Assembly (NCBI GenBank): GCA_036625225.1
Contig: JAZKUF010000003.1
Span: 62,001 to 126,000 of the forward strand
From: Accumulibacter jenkinsii
GTDB lineage: Bacteria; Pseudomonadota; Gammaproteobacteria; Burkholderiales; Rhodocyclaceae
Reading direction: 5' to 3'
DNA: 64,000 nucleotides
Under the pieces are notes generated by a model that saw only the letters and a list, made by a program, of their open reading frames with translations, was not told the DNA's origin and ran no database searches. Shown here one piece after another: positions 20,201 through 29,691 of this stretch (the stretch's first letter is position 1; every line of letters starts with the position of its first letter). Both the position numbers and the translations under genes were made by a program.

Positions 20201-21313
20201 TCACGACAGATGCGGCAGGCCGAGATACTCGCGCGAGCGCATTTCGGTCAACCGGCTCGCCGTGCGAAAGAATTCGCTCGCCTGGGTGCCTTGCGTGTAG
20301 AGACTGTCCGGGCCGCAATCGGCCGTCGCGATCAGCTTTACCTTGTGATCGTAGAAGATGTCCACCAGCCAGGTGAAGCGCCGGGCCTCCGACGACATGC
20401 TGGCCGACATCCTTGGAATCTCCGAGAGCAGGACCGTGTGGTAGCTGCGCGCCAGTTCCAGGTAGTCGTTCTGCGAACGCGGGCCACCGCACAGCGTCTT
20501 GAAGTCGAACCAGATGACGCCGCTGGCGCGACGGCGGGTCTGAATGTCGCGCCCGAGGATCTCGATGCTGGCGCCGGCAGCGCCCTCGCCGCCGGCCATC
20601 GCCGTGAAGTACTCGGCCATTTTCGACTCGGCGGCGCTATCCGCCGGGTAGTGAAAGATCTCGACCTGTTCGAGCGTGCGCAGCCGATAGTCGATGCCGG
20701 CATCGATCTTGAGCACATCGAGCTGTGACTTGATCAGGGCAATCGTCGGCAGGAAGTTTTCGCGTTGCAGACCGTTCGGATAGAGCTGCTCGGGCGGATA
20801 GTTCGAGGTCATCACGAAGACGACGCCGCGCGCAAACAGCGATTCGAGCAGGCGGCCGAGGATCATCGCATCGGCGATGTCGGAGACGTGGAACTCGTCG
20901 AAGCAGAGCAGCCGCACTTCTCTGGCTAACCGTTCGGCGACCTTCAGCAGCGGATCGCTTTCGCCCTTGAGTTCGTTCAACTGGCGATGGACGCTGTGCA
21001 TGAAGGCGTGGAAATGGATCCGCCGCTTGCGACGGTAAGGCACGGCGTCGTAGAAGCAGTCCATCAGGAAGCTCTTGCCGCGCCCGACGCCACCCCAGAA
21101 ATAGACCCCGCGCGGCACCGGTGGTGCAGCGAACAGACGCCGCAGGGCGCTGCGCCGACCGACCTTGAACGACAGCAGGTCGTAGTAGAGGCGCTGCAGC
21201 CGATCGGCTGCAGCGCGCTGCGCCGCATCGGCTGTGAAGCCGCGCGCCGCAAGCAGGCGCTCGTAGGCGTCGATCATTCCCCGCTCGGGGACCTTGAGAA
21301 TTCGGTGAGGCAT
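20201..21313 (-). CDS. zapE: AFG1-like ATPase / cell division protein ZapE
   Basis: An AAA-type ATPase of 370 residues. The Walker A motif is GGVGRGKSFLMDCFY and the Walker B region is LLCFDEFHVSDIADAMI, both diagnostic of the ZapE/AFG1 family. In E. coli ZapE binds FtsZ and affects the Z ring during late division. The ATG at 21313 is the longest reasonable start. It follows the pxp operon on the same strand after 97 bases, with no functional link apparent. Confidence 0.93.
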   Translation of the reverse strand: MPHRILKVPERGMIDAYERLLAARGFTADAAQRAAADRLQRLYYDLLSFKVGRRSALRRLFAAPPVPRGVYFWGGVGRGKSFLMDCFYDAVPYRRKRRIHFHAFMHSVHRQLNELKGESDPLLKVAERLAREVRLLCFDEFHVSDIADAMILGRLLESLFARGVVFVMTSNYPPEQLYPNGLQRENFLPTIALIKSQLDVLKIDAGIDYRLRTLEQVEIFHYPADSAAESKMAEYFTAMAGGEGAAGASIEILGRDIQTRRRASGVIWFDFKTLCGGPRSQNDYLELARSYHTVLLSEIPRMSASMSSEARRFTWLVDIFYDHKVKLIATADCGPDSLYTQGTQASEFFRTASRLTEMRSREYLGLPHLS

Positions 21314-21410
21314 CAGTGTCTTTCACGGACGGGGAGGAGACTGCTCGGCGCCTGGCGGGCGAGCGAAGTCGACCGTTATGCCCGACCCCTCCCCCAGTGC
21401 TGCCGGTATT

Positions 21411-22223
21411 CTAGACGATCGTCGGCGAAAGGTCCGCATCGGCCGCCGGTTCAAGGACCTCCGGCAGTGGCAGAAGGCTGACTCCCGAAGCCAGCAGCGC
21501 GGCGCGAATGGCGGTCGCCGCAGCCACCGCCTGCGGTCCGTCGCCATGCACGCAGATACTGTGGAATTCACTCCGGATGACCTGCCCGCCGACGCTGACG
21601 AGGCCGCCCGCGTCGAGCATCCGCCGGACATGGGCGACGCATTCTTCGGCCGTATGGAGGACCGCGCCGGGCTGGCTGCGGGGCACCAGATTGCCGGCGC
21701 CAGTATAGGTGCGGTCGGCAAAAATCTCGGTCGCGACGCGCAGTCCCGCGTCGGCTCCGGCCAGCGCCAGTTTCGAGAGCGCTGGCGCGAGCAGGATCAG
21801 CGAGGCATCGAAGCTGCGGATGGCGGCCACCACGCTTCTCGCCAGCGCTGGGTCTTCGCACGCCATGTTGTTCAGCGCGCCGTGCGGCTTGACGTGGGTC
21901 AGCCGCCCGCCTTCGGCCCGAGCGATGCCTGCCAGGGCGCCGATCTGGTAGATCAGCATCGATTCCAGCTCGGCGGCGGGAAGCTGCATGACCCGGCGGC
22001 CGAAACCCTGGCGGTCGGGAAACGAGGGATGTGCCCCGAGGCTGACGCCGGCCGCCAGGGCCTGCATGACGGCCCGCCGCATCACCAGCGGATCGCCGGC
22101 ATGAAAACCGCAGGCGAGGTTGGCTGCACCGACGATGCGCAACAGTTCGGCGTCGTTGCCCATTTGCCAGGCGCCGAAGCTTTCGCCGACATCGGCGTTG
22201 AGATTCATTCTGCTCGCGTTCAT
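21411..22223 (-). CDS. pxpA: 5-oxoprolinase subunit A (LamB/YcsF family)
   Basis: With PxpB and PxpC it hydrolyses 5-oxoproline (pyroglutamate) to glutamate using ATP, clearing a damage product of glutamine. The protein has about 270 residues. NLNADVGESFGAW at the N-terminus and LACGFHAGDPLVMRRAV are classic YcsF family signatures. The ATG at 22223 overlaps the pxpC stop as ATGA, pointing to translational coupling. The next ATG at 22208 is an alternative start. Confidence 0.95.
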   Translation of the reverse strand: MNASRMNLNADVGESFGAWQMGNDAELLRIVGAANLACGFHAGDPLVMRRAVMQALAAGVSLGAHPSFPDRQGFGRRVMQLPAAELESMLIYQIGALAGIARAEGGRLTHVKPHGALNNMACEDPALARSVVAAIRSFDASLILLAPALSKLALAGADAGLRVATEIFADRTYTGAGNLVPRSQPGAVLHTAEECVAHVRRMLDAGGLVSVGGQVIRSEFHSICVHGDGPQAVAAATAIRAALLASGVSLLPLPEVLEPAADADLSPTIV

Positions 22224-23290
22224 TTCGTGCCCTCCTGGTGGGTTGCTCGCCAGTCGCGATCGTCTGCCTCCCGGGCATCAACGACGCCGCTGACCAGATT
22301 GACCGCATAGATCGCCTGCAGATCGACGCCGCCGCTTTCGGTCAGCGGCACGATGTCGCCGATCAGCGCGCGCCGCACCGCCTGTCGCCGCCGCGCTGCC
22401 TGTTCGGCTACGGTGACCGACACCGCGGCAAAGTGGACGCTCTGTCCCGGTACCCTCACTGCCAGGCGCGGCAGGTCGGCCGAGATCACCGTCGCAATCT
22501 TCGGATAGCCGCCGACGGTCTGACCGTCGGCGAGCAGGACGATCGGCTGGCCATCACCCGGCACCTGGATCGAACCCGGCACGGTCGCGTCGGAGACGAT
22601 CTCGGCGCCCTTCTCGGGACGATGTCCAAGCCTGGGACCAGCAAGCCGCATGCCCATGCGGTCGGCGGCCGGCGTGACCTGGTAGGTCCCGCAGAGGAAG
22701 CGCGCCAGCGAGGGCTCGTCGAAGTAATCGGCCTGCGGCCCGAGGACCACACGAATCGCTGCCGAATCGAGCCTCGGCGGGGTGCGCAAGGTCTTGTCGC
22801 CACCGCTTGCGACCCTTGCCGGCAGCTGCGCACCCGCGCTCAGCAGCCGGCCGTCGAGGCCACCGATGCCGGCTCGCGCATCGGTGGACGCGCTGCCAAG
22901 CTCCCACGGCACACTGCAGCCGGCCAGCGCGACGTAGCCCAGCCGGCCCGCCGACAGCGGGTCGCAGTGCAGGCGCTCGCCGGGCGCCAGGGTCAGGCTG
23001 CGCCAGGAGGGCAACTGCCGCTGACCCTCCGCGGTCGTCAGGGTGGCCGAGAAATGACCAGCCAGGGCGATCTTCACCGGCGACGCCAGCGCGCGTACAA
23101 CGAGACCGCCGACGAAAAATTCGATGGCCGGCGCGTCTTCGCGATTGCCCAGCAGGGCATTCGCGAGTCGCAGCCAGTCGGGCTCGAGAGCCCCGGCGAG
23201 CGGGACGCCGAGCCGGCGCAGACCCGGCCGGCCGAGATCCTGGATCGACGCCATGGCGCCCGGACTGACGACTTCCAGGATGGCGTTCAT
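22220..23290 (-). CDS. pxpC: 5-oxoprolinase subunit C (biotin-dependent carboxyltransferase-like)
   Basis: The KipA-type subunit of the 5-oxoprolinase complex. Residues IQDLGRPGLRRLGVP at the N-terminus and ADRMGMRLAG in the core are characteristic. The true start is ATG 23290, overlapping the end of pxpB (ATGA); the frame is open further upstream only within pxpB. It has about 356 residues, a normal length. It lies in the pxpB-pxpC-pxpA operon. Confidence 0.94.
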   Translation of the reverse strand: MNAILEVVSPGAMASIQDLGRPGLRRLGVPLAGALEPDWLRLANALLGNREDAPAIEFFVGGLVVRALASPVKIALAGHFSATLTTAEGQRQLPSWRSLTLAPGERLHCDPLSAGRLGYVALAGCSVPWELGSASTDARAGIGGLDGRLLSAGAQLPARVASGGDKTLRTPPRLDSAAIRVVLGPQADYFDEPSLARFLCGTYQVTPAADRMGMRLAGPRLGHRPEKGAEIVSDATVPGSIQVPGDGQPIVLLADGQTVGGYPKIATVISADLPRLAVRVPGQSVHFAAVSVTVAEQAARRRQAVRRALIGDIVPLTESGGVDLQAIYAVNLVSGVVDAREADDRDWRATHQEGTK

Positions 23291-24054
23291 CGTCCGGCCT
23301 CGCCATCGAGCAGAAAGGCGAGTGGCGGCAGCGCGGCTGCACGCAGCGCCGCTTTCCGGTCGCTGAGCGCCTGATACTCGGCGGCGTCGATCTGCCGCCA
23401 GGAGACGCGGTCGCCCGGCAGCAGCAGGGGCGCCTGCGGCCAGACCGGCGAAAACAGGGGCAGCGGGCAGGCGCCGATCAGGTGCCAGCCGCCGGGACTC
23501 TCGCACGGGTAGATGGCGGTCAGCCGGCCGGCCGTGGCGACGCTGCCGGCCGGCACGCGCAACCGCGGTTCGTTGCGTCGCGGTTGTGCGAGCACCTCCG
23601 GCAGGTCGCCCATGAACGCGAAGCCGGGCAGGAAGCCGAGCATATAGACTTCCTGCGTGGCGCTCGAATGCAGGCCAATCACTTCCGCCGGGCTCAGGCC
23701 GCAAGCCTCTGCCAGTCGCTCGAGATCAGGTCCGCAGGCGGAGATCTGGTCGCCGTAGCAGACCGGCAGTTGCCACCGCCGCCCGCCAGGTAGGCGCCGT
23801 GTAGCCGGCGAGCCGATCGCCGCGCGGATTGCCGGTTCGATTTCGGCCCGGCTGGTGAGCAGCGGATCATAGATGACGCTCAGCGAGCGAAAAGTGGGCA
23901 CCGTCTCGACGATGCCGGCGAGTTCTCCGCTGACCCTCGCCCGGGTCAGCGCGTCATCGGCAGCGGCGACCGCGGCCAGCAGGCGTCGATCGATGCGCTC
24001 GCCGAATTCGATGGTCAGCGCCGTATCGCCAGCGTCGAGGACGCGGAAATTCAT
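23287..24054 (-). CDS. pxpB: 5-oxoprolinase subunit B (KipI family)
   Basis: First gene of the pxpBCA operon, 255 residues. The KipI-like pattern is seen in the N-terminal FRVLDAGDTALTIEFGERID and in HSSATQEVYMLGFLPGFAF. With the other subunits it forms the ATP-dependent pyroglutamate hydrolase. pxpC starts within its last bases. Confidence 0.94.
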   Translation of the reverse strand: MNFRVLDAGDTALTIEFGERIDRRLLAAVAAADDALTRARVSGELAGIVETVPTFRSLSVIYDPLLTSRAEIEPAIRAAIGSPATRRLPGGRRWQLPVCYGDQISACGPDLERLAEACGLSPAEVIGLHSSATQEVYMLGFLPGFAFMGDLPEVLAQPRRNEPRLRVPAGSVATAGRLTAIYPCESPGGWHLIGACPLPLFSPVWPQAPLLLPGDRVSWRQIDAAEYQALSDRKAALRAAALPPLAFLLDGEAGR

Positions 24055-24156
24055 CGTGCCCGGCCCTCAGGAGCCCTTTGCTGCGCCAGCGACGCGAGTG
24101 GTCGCCAGGGGACGAGGCAGTCGGGCGGCAGCATGCGCAAGCAGACTCCAGCGCGC

Positions 24157-24600
24157 CTATTCGCGAATCGCCTCAGCCCAGCAGTTGGGCGTTTCGTAGA
24201 GGCGCACGCGTTCGAGCCGCAGGTCATTGCCGTAGGTGTCGCGATAGACCGCGTCGAGAATCGAAAACGCCTGGCGGGCAAGGTTCTCGGCGGTCGGGAC
24301 GCAATCGAGCAGCACCGTTTTATGTCCGGGCAGCGAGTGCAGGAAGTTCACCACCGCCAGATCCCCGGCATAGGCGAGAAAAGCGTGATCCCAGGCGTCG
24401 ACCAGGTGCGCCATGGCGAGGGCCTTGACTTCGGAAAAATCCATCACCATGCCATTGGCCGGGTCACCCTCCTGCCGGATGACGTCGCCGGCCAGCGTGA
24501 TCTCGAGCGCATAGCGGTGTCCGTGCAGGTGACGGCATTGACTTCGGTGGTCGGGGATACGGTGGCCAGCGTCGAACTCGAGGCGGCGGGTGATAAGCAT
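24157..24600 (-). CDS. queD: 6-carboxy-5,6,7,8-tetrahydropterin synthase QueD
   Basis: Converts dihydroneopterin triphosphate to 6-carboxytetrahydropterin on the way to queuosine. The zinc-binding histidines are visible in DAGHRIPDH and HLHGHRY, together with the catalytic cysteine in SQCRHLHGH. FSEVKALAMAHLVDAWDHAF is a family-typical block. ATG 24600 gives 147 residues; a TTG at 24606 would add two. No other que genes are adjacent. It lies about 100 bases upstream of pxpB on the same strand. Confidence 0.92.
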   Translation of the reverse strand: MLITRRLEFDAGHRIPDHRSQCRHLHGHRYALEITLAGDVIRQEGDPANGMVMDFSEVKALAMAHLVDAWDHAFLAYAGDLAVVNFLHSLPGHKTVLLDCVPTAENLARQAFSILDAVYRDTYGNDLRLERVRLYETPNCWAEAIRE

Positions 24601-24846
24601 CGGCAAGGCACCGGAAGAAGAGCCCGGATTATAGCACTGCCGCTGCGGGCGCTTCCGGCGACGCCGGAGCGGCTGGTCACCCAGCAGGCCGATCCAGGCG
24701 TCAATACCTGTCTCAACTATACGCCCGCAGACCTTCGTCGATCATCTGCTGGCGCGCGGCAGGGTCACCCGACCCGCGGCGGCAGACACCAGCGCGTTAT
24801 TGCGCGCGACGGGAGAAGGTTGCCGTGAGGGGCTGCCACGAGCGTA
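24601..24846. other. Intergenic region between queD and the PEP-CTERM gene
   Basis: About 246 bases between the queD start and the stop of the PEP-CTERM gene. I see no gene, clear terminator or promoter in it. Confidence 0.4.
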
Positions 24847-25824
24847 TCACGACTTGTGGCGGCGCGCGCTCGCCAGTCCCATGAGGCCGATGCCGAACAA
24901 CACCAGCGTGGCGGGTTCAGGCACGCTGGCAGCAAGCGGCGGTGCCGGCAGGATGGGTGTGAGGCGCCCGGCCTGATTGAACACTGTCGTGTTGGTATTC
25001 AGATCCTCCAGCGTCCATGCGCTGAGCTCATTGCCCGCATCGTCGTACAGGTCAATGTCCGTTAGCTCGAAGGTATTGTAGAAGTCGGCAGTCAAGCTGT
25101 AGTTGCTCAGCGCGGTCTGTCCCGCATCCACTTCAGCGAAAGCACTCGACCAGTAGAACAGGTTGATGGCCTGGCCGAGGTCGGCGATCGGCAGATTGTA
25201 GCTGTAGGTGCCGGCCCCGAATTTTCGGATCGAGTTGAGTGCGCCTTCCGACGAATCGACCGACAGGTTTTCCTCGAAAAGGTTGAGCCAATTGACCGAG
25301 GAATCGGTGGATGCGCCAAAATCGAGACGTCCGGTCGTCGGGCCGACGCCGCTGACTGTGGGCGGAAGCCCGCTGGGATTGGACGTGGCACCGCTGACAT
25401 GCCAGGTAAAGGTCGCATGGCCAGCAGCCGCTTCCGCAGTATAGAACCGGACACTGGTCGCCGAGCCTTGTCCGGCCATCTGGTAGTAGGTGTCGGCAGC
25501 GTTGGCGTTGACCACCGAGAGGTGGGCATAGTTGCGCCCTGCATAGAAGCCACTCCAGGCACTCTGACTTACGCCGGTAAAGGTCGCACCATTGAGGGCT
25601 ACGGTGCTATTGCCGTTTGCCACCGGAAGCGGCGCGATGTTGCTGACGTAATCGATGCCATTCAATGCACTGAAATTGACGCCGCCGAAGGCGAGAGCAC
25701 GGTATAGCGGCACCGAGTCATAGCTTCCGCCCCCTTGGTCTACGAAGGCTGCGAAGGCAGAGCCTGGAAAGCAAGTGAGCACTGCGGCTCCAAGGACGCC
25801 TATTCCTGCAATCTTTGTCTTCAT
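24847..25824 (-). CDS. PEP-CTERM sorted exported protein
   Basis: A secreted protein of about 325 residues with a signal peptide (MKTKIAGIGVLGAAVLTCFP...AFA). The C-terminal sorting signal has VPEPATLVLFGIGLMGLASA followed by RRHKS: the PEP motif, a membrane helix and a basic tail. The family is anchored or processed by exosortase, usually in bacteria that make exopolysaccharide and flocs. The mature part is Ser/Thr/Gly/Asn-rich with no recognised enzyme fold. ATG 25824 is preceded by AGGAG at the right distance. No exosortase gene is present in this window. Confidence 0.85.
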   Translation of the reverse strand: MKTKIAGIGVLGAAVLTCFPGSAFAAFVDQGGGSYDSVPLYRALAFGGVNFSALNGIDYVSNIAPLPVANGNSTVALNGATFTGVSQSAWSGFYAGRNYAHLSVVNANAADTYYQMAGQGSATSVRFYTAEAAAGHATFTWHVSGATSNPSGLPPTVSGVGPTTGRLDFGASTDSSVNWLNLFEENLSVDSSEGALNSIRKFGAGTYSYNLPIADLGQAINLFYWSSAFAEVDAGQTALSNYSLTADFYNTFELTDIDLYDDAGNELSAWTLEDLNTNTTVFNQAGRLTPILPAPPLAASVPEPATLVLFGIGLMGLASARRHKS

Positions 25825-26385
25825 GTCAAACACTCCTGTCTCGATTGAAGCGCCCACAGACAAGTTCTCCGCTCGTCAGAGGCCCCCTGCTTCGGAGACC
25901 GGCGAATAAAGGCACGGAAAAAAAAATTTTATGACCGCTTAGGGTTGATTAACGGCCGAAGTGGCCGCAGGCAAGGCCAAAGCAATAACCGAGCCAATAT
26001 ATTAATAGCATGGCTATTCAATGAGTTGATAAAATAAATCGATAAAGGTCGAGGGCCAATGTAAAAAAATCCGACAGTCATGACGAGGCGCGGGATGCGG
26101 CTCACCATGACGGCGGCTGGGCACCTATCAATTCCAGGAGTGCCGGGCACTCCAGTGGATCTTGCCAGCCGATGCGGACACCCACGCTTAATGCAATAGT
26201 CATGATGAGGATCATTTTATCGAGACGTTGCGCATGTTCCTCAAAATGTCGATCAACAGGGTTCGGGGAGTACGCTGAAGCTGATAAATGCCAAAGCCGG
26301 GTCGGCTGCGCTCGCCCACTTGCGTTAGTATTGGCCATCTCTTCACCCCACCTCCGTCAGGCCCTTTCGCAGGAGAACAAAAATC
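25825..26385. other. AT-rich intergenic region between divergent PEP-CTERM and OYE genes
   Basis: This 561-base gap is noticeably more AT-rich than its surroundings, with A/T runs near 25918-25930 and about 25980-26070. It must contain the promoters of two divergent genes. I found no convincing sigma-70 or sigma-54 consensus, no tRNA and no repeat. Short open frames on the minus strand (25929-26150, 26102-26338) lack ribosome binding sites and are not called. Confidence 0.5.
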
Positions 26386-27456
26386 ATGACCCCGCTTTTC
26401 AGCCCGCTCGAGTTTGGCGCCATCAAGGCACCGAATCGAATTTTCATGGCGCCGTTGACCCGTTGCCGTGCCGACGCCGAGCACGTCCCGACGGCCTTGA
26501 TGAGGGAGTACTACGCGCAGCGTGCCAGTGCCGGACTGCTGATTGCCGAAGCGACGATGGCGATCAGTGGTCACTCGTCGTTCTGGATGGAGCCCGGTAT
26601 CTACTCGCCCGCTCAGGTTACCGGCTGGCGGCGGATCACCGACGCGGTGCACGCCGCCGACGGCCGCATTTTCCTGCAAATCTGGCACGGCGGCCGGGCC
26701 TGTCATCCGCTGCTCAACCAGGGCGCGCAGCCGGTCGCCCCGAGCGCGATTCCGATCACCGGTGACGAGGTGCACACGCCCGAAGGCAGCAAGCCCTACG
26801 TGACGCCACGCGAACTGCGTGACGATGAATTGCCCGGGATCGTCTCCGGTTTTGCGACCGCGGCCGCGAATGCCCGTGCGGCGGGTTTCGATGGGGTCGA
26901 AGTGCACGGCGCCAACGGTTACCTGCTCGACGAGTTCCTGCGCGACGGCGCAAACAAGCGCTCGGGTCCTTATGGCGGCTCGGTCGAAAACCGCGCCCGC
27001 CTGCTGTTCGAAGTGCTCGAAGCCGTCAGTAGCGTCTTCGGCAGCGATCGGGTCGGTCTGCGCCTGTCTCCGCTCAACAGCTACAACAGCATGATCGACA
27101 GCGATCCGATCGGACTCGTCACCTGGCTCGCCAGCCGGCTCAACGATTTCGGCCTCGCTTACCTGCACCTGATGCGCGGCGATTTCCTGCAGCAGCAAAG
27201 CGGTGACGTGCTGACCCCGGTGCGCGCGGTCTACCGGGGAACACTGATCGGCAACATGGCTTATACCGCCGCCGAAGCCGGGCAGGCGATTGCCGCCGGC
27301 CAGATCGACGCCGTCGCTTTCGGTACCAGTTTTCTGGCAAATCCCGACCTGCCGGCGCGCATCCGGGCGGGCGCCGCGCTCAATCGGCCGAATCCGGCCA
27401 CCTTCTACACGCCGGGGGCCGAAGGCTACACCGACTATCCAGTGATGGCCGCCTGA
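26386..27456 (+). CDS. NADH:flavin oxidoreductase, Old Yellow Enzyme family (NemA-like)
   Basis: An FMN-dependent ene-reductase of 356 residues that reduces activated C=C bonds and related electrophiles. The TIM-barrel family motifs are clear: NRIFMAPLTRCRA near the N-terminus, FDGVEVHGANGYLLDEFL carrying the His/Asn substrate-binding pair, and RSGPYGGSVENRARLLFE. The ATG at 26386 follows GCAGGAGAAC, a good ribosome binding site. The physiological substrate cannot be told from sequence. Confidence 0.92.
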   Translation: MTPLFSPLEFGAIKAPNRIFMAPLTRCRADAEHVPTALMREYYAQRASAGLLIAEATMAISGHSSFWMEPGIYSPAQVTGWRRITDAVHAADGRIFLQIWHGGRACHPLLNQGAQPVAPSAIPITGDEVHTPEGSKPYVTPRELRDDELPGIVSGFATAAANARAAGFDGVEVHGANGYLLDEFLRDGANKRSGPYGGSVENRARLLFEVLEAVSSVFGSDRVGLRLSPLNSYNSMIDSDPIGLVTWLASRLNDFGLAYLHLMRGDFLQQQSGDVLTPVRAVYRGTLIGNMAYTAAEAGQAIAAGQIDAVAFGTSFLANPDLPARIRAGAALNRPNPATFYTPGAEGYTDYPVMAA

Positions 27457-27531
27457 CCGGCGCCCACGGCCGGCACCGCCGCCCCCTCTCCTCTCCTCGC
27501 CATTCGTGCAATCTCTTCCCCAGGCGCGCAG

Positions 27532-28008
27532 GTGTTCGAAGTCGTTCTGATTCACCCGGAAATCCCGCCCAATACCGGTAATGTCATCCGGCTGTGCGCC
27601 AATACCGGGGCCCGCCTGCACCTGGTGCAGCCGCTCGGCTTCGAGCTGACGGAAAAAAGGCTTCGCCGCGCCGGCATGGACTATGCCGAACTCGCGGCGG
27701 TGCACCTGCACGCCGACTGGGCCGCCTGCTGCACTGCGCTGTCTCGCCTTTCACCCCCGGGGCGGCGCTTTGCGCTGACCACCCGCGGCACCCGTCATCC
27801 GAGCGCGGCCGTCTTTCGCGCCGGCGACGTGCTGGTCTTCGGCTGCGAAACGCGCGGGCTGCCGGCAGCGATTCTCGCCGAGTTTGCGGTCGACCAGCGC
27901 CTGCGGCTGCCGATGCTGCCGAACAACCGCAGCATCAACCTCTCGAATGCGGTCGCCGTCACGGTCTATGAAGCATGGCGGCAGATCGGCTACAGCGGCG
28001 GCGCCTGA
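27532..28008 (+). CDS. trmL: tRNA (cytidine(34)-2'-O)-methyltransferase TrmL
   Basis: SPOUT-class enzyme that 2'-O-methylates the wobble base of tRNA-Leu isoacceptors. It has 158 residues and the hallmark segments HPEIPPNTGNVIRLCANTG, FGCETRGLP and LPMLPNNRSINLSNAVAV, the last forming the SAM-binding knot. The start codon is GTG 27532. It converges on gpsA, with 25 bases between the stops. Confidence 0.95.
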   Translation: MFEVVLIHPEIPPNTGNVIRLCANTGARLHLVQPLGFELTEKRLRRAGMDYAELAAVHLHADWAACCTALSRLSPPGRRFALTTRGTRHPSAAVFRAGDVLVFGCETRGLPAAILAEFAVDQRLRLPMLPNNRSINLSNAVAVTVYEAWRQIGYSGGA

Positions 28009-28033
28009 AGCCTCGCCGCCCATCGGCCGTTGC

Positions 28034-29020
28034 CTAGTCGCCCTCGAAGACGATGTCCCTGGCCATCAGCGCGGCGACGCCATCGGCCGGCGTCATGCTG
28101 CCGTCGAGAACGGCACAGACCCAATCGGTGATCGGCATCCTGACGCCCAGCGCGGCCGCCCGGCGTTGTACCTCGCGCGCGGCCGGAACGCCTTCGGCGA
28201 CATGACCCAGTTCCTCGGCAATCTGCTCCAGGCGCTTGCCAGCGGCCAGCAACAGCCCGACCCGCCGGTTGCGCGAGAGATCCCCGGTACAGGTCAGGAT
28301 CAGGTCGCCCATGCCGGAGAGGCCCATGAAGGTCGCCGGACGCGCGCCCAGCGCCTTGCCGAGGCGGGTGATTTCGTGCAGGCCGCGGGTGAGCAGCGCG
28401 GCGCGGGCGTTCATGCCGAGCCCGAGACCGTCGCAGACGCCGGTCGCGATCGCCATGACATTCTTGACGGCGCCGCCCACTTCGGCACCGACCAGATCAT
28501 CGCTGGCGTAGATGCGCAGCCGCCGCCCACGCAGGCTCTCGGCGCAACGCAGGGCGAAGCTCGCATCGAGCGAGGCGATGGTGACCACGGTCGGCAGACC
28601 GCGCGCCAGTTCCTCGGCAAAGCTGGGACCGGTGAAGACGCCGCACAGCCGCTCGCCGAGCACCTCCTGCACGACCTGGTGGGGCAAGAGGCCGCTACCG
28701 CTTTCGAGTCCCTTGCATAGCCACAGGAAGGGCGTTGCGACCCTGGCATCGGCCAGCCGCTGCAGGGTGGCGCGCAGCCCGGCGAGCGGGGTGGCGATCA
28801 GAATGAGCTCGGCCACCTCGGTCGCGAGGGCGAAATCGGCCGTCAGCGCGAGCGAATCGGGGAAGGCGTGGCCCGCGAGGTAGCGGCGGTTTTCACCCGC
28901 CGCCCGCATGCGCAGGACCTGCGCCGGATCGCGCGCCCACAGGGTCACCGCATGCACGGGGGCGAAAGCGATGGCGAGCGCCGTCCCCCACGCGCCGGCA
29001 CCTAGGATGGCAATGTGCAT
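28034..29020 (-). CDS. gpsA: Glycerol-3-phosphate dehydrogenase [NAD(P)+]
   Basis: Reduces dihydroxyacetone phosphate to sn-glycerol-3-phosphate for phospholipid synthesis. The Rossmann motif GAGAWGTALAIAFA opens the protein. GPSFAEELARGLPT, the conserved lysine in GGAVKNVMAIATG and FMGLSGMGDLILTCTG are family signatures. At 328 residues it is of normal length. Its start overlaps the end of ubiC by 19 bases, so the two genes are probably co-transcribed. Confidence 0.96.
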   Translation of the reverse strand: MHIAILGAGAWGTALAIAFAPVHAVTLWARDPAQVLRMRAAGENRRYLAGHAFPDSLALTADFALATEVAELILIATPLAGLRATLQRLADARVATPFLWLCKGLESGSGLLPHQVVQEVLGERLCGVFTGPSFAEELARGLPTVVTIASLDASFALRCAESLRGRRLRIYASDDLVGAEVGGAVKNVMAIATGVCDGLGLGMNARAALLTRGLHEITRLGKALGARPATFMGLSGMGDLILTCTGDLSRNRRVGLLLAAGKRLEQIAEELGHVAEGVPAAREVQRRAAALGVRMPITDWVCAVLDGSMTPADGVAALMARDIVFEGD

Positions 29021-29664
29021 GACGACTCCTCTTGTTCGACTGCCTGGCCTGGCGGCGATGGATGATGCGCGCTCGGGTTGCCGTCGGGCACGGGCCGTGT
29101 CAGGCGATCGAAGCCGTCGCTCCGCAGTCGCGGTGAGAAGACCTCGGTCACCAGGACTTTCTGCGCGCCAAAGGCGAAAAGCGAGCGGCGCGCCCAGAAG
29201 AAGCTCGCCGGCGACCGATCGGTCGCCTGCAGCGTGGCCAGCGCCGGGGCGAACAGGGCGTGTCGGCGTTCGAGTCGCCGAAAGTGCATCGCTCCCCGGC
29301 TGAATCCGGCATCGCTGAAAAGCAGCGCGCCCAGCGACCGGTTGCCGAGGCGAGCCAGCCAGCGCGTCAGCGGCCCGCGCGGCCGGCAGGGGAGAACGGT
29401 ATGCGCGAAGACGACCGGCTCGCCGTCACGGCTCAGCGCGACTTCGCGTACCCAGGCCAGCGCACTGCGCTCGAGACCGAGCAAGGAGGCCTCATCGGCG
29501 GTCGGTCGACCCAGGCCCTGCCGCAGCACCTGCACCGCGAAGCGGCCACGGGCCTCGATGCGCGCCGTCAGCGATCCCCGGTCGCGCAGCCAGTCATTCA
29601 GACCCGCCTGGTCGGCCGAGCGCAGCAGTTGACTGCGCCATTGCGGGTGGTTGGCGACGCTCAT
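29002..29664 (-). CDS. ubiC: Chorismate lyase (chorismate--pyruvate lyase)
   Basis: Removes pyruvate from chorismate to give 4-hydroxybenzoate, the first committed step of ubiquinone synthesis. The 220-residue protein shows the UbiC pattern: WLRDRGSLTARI, WVREVALSRDGEPVVFAHTV, LGNRSLGALLF, and FFWARRSLF with VTEVFSP near the end. The C-terminal 25 residues are low-complexity and extend past the usual end. No ubiA is adjacent here. Confidence 0.85.
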   Translation of the reverse strand: MSVANHPQWRSQLLRSADQAGLNDWLRDRGSLTARIEARGRFAVQVLRQGLGRPTADEASLLGLERSALAWVREVALSRDGEPVVFAHTVLPCRPRGPLTRWLARLGNRSLGALLFSDAGFSRGAMHFRRLERRHALFAPALATLQATDRSPASFFWARRSLFAFGAQKVLVTEVFSPRLRSDGFDRLTRPVPDGNPSAHHPSPPGQAVEQEESSCTLPS

Positions 29665-29691
29665 CGTCGACAGCTGGCGGGAAAAGATCGG

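Noticed and set aside
25825..26100. Sigma-54 promoter for the PEP-CTERM gene
   Set aside because: I searched for GG-N10-GC with a TGGCAC/TTGC context; the nearest match (TTGGCC...GGCC) has wrong spacing.
25929..26150. Short minus-strand ORF in the AT-rich gap before the PEP-CTERM gene
   Set aside because: No ribosome binding site, no recognisable pattern, and it occupies the region expected to hold promoters.
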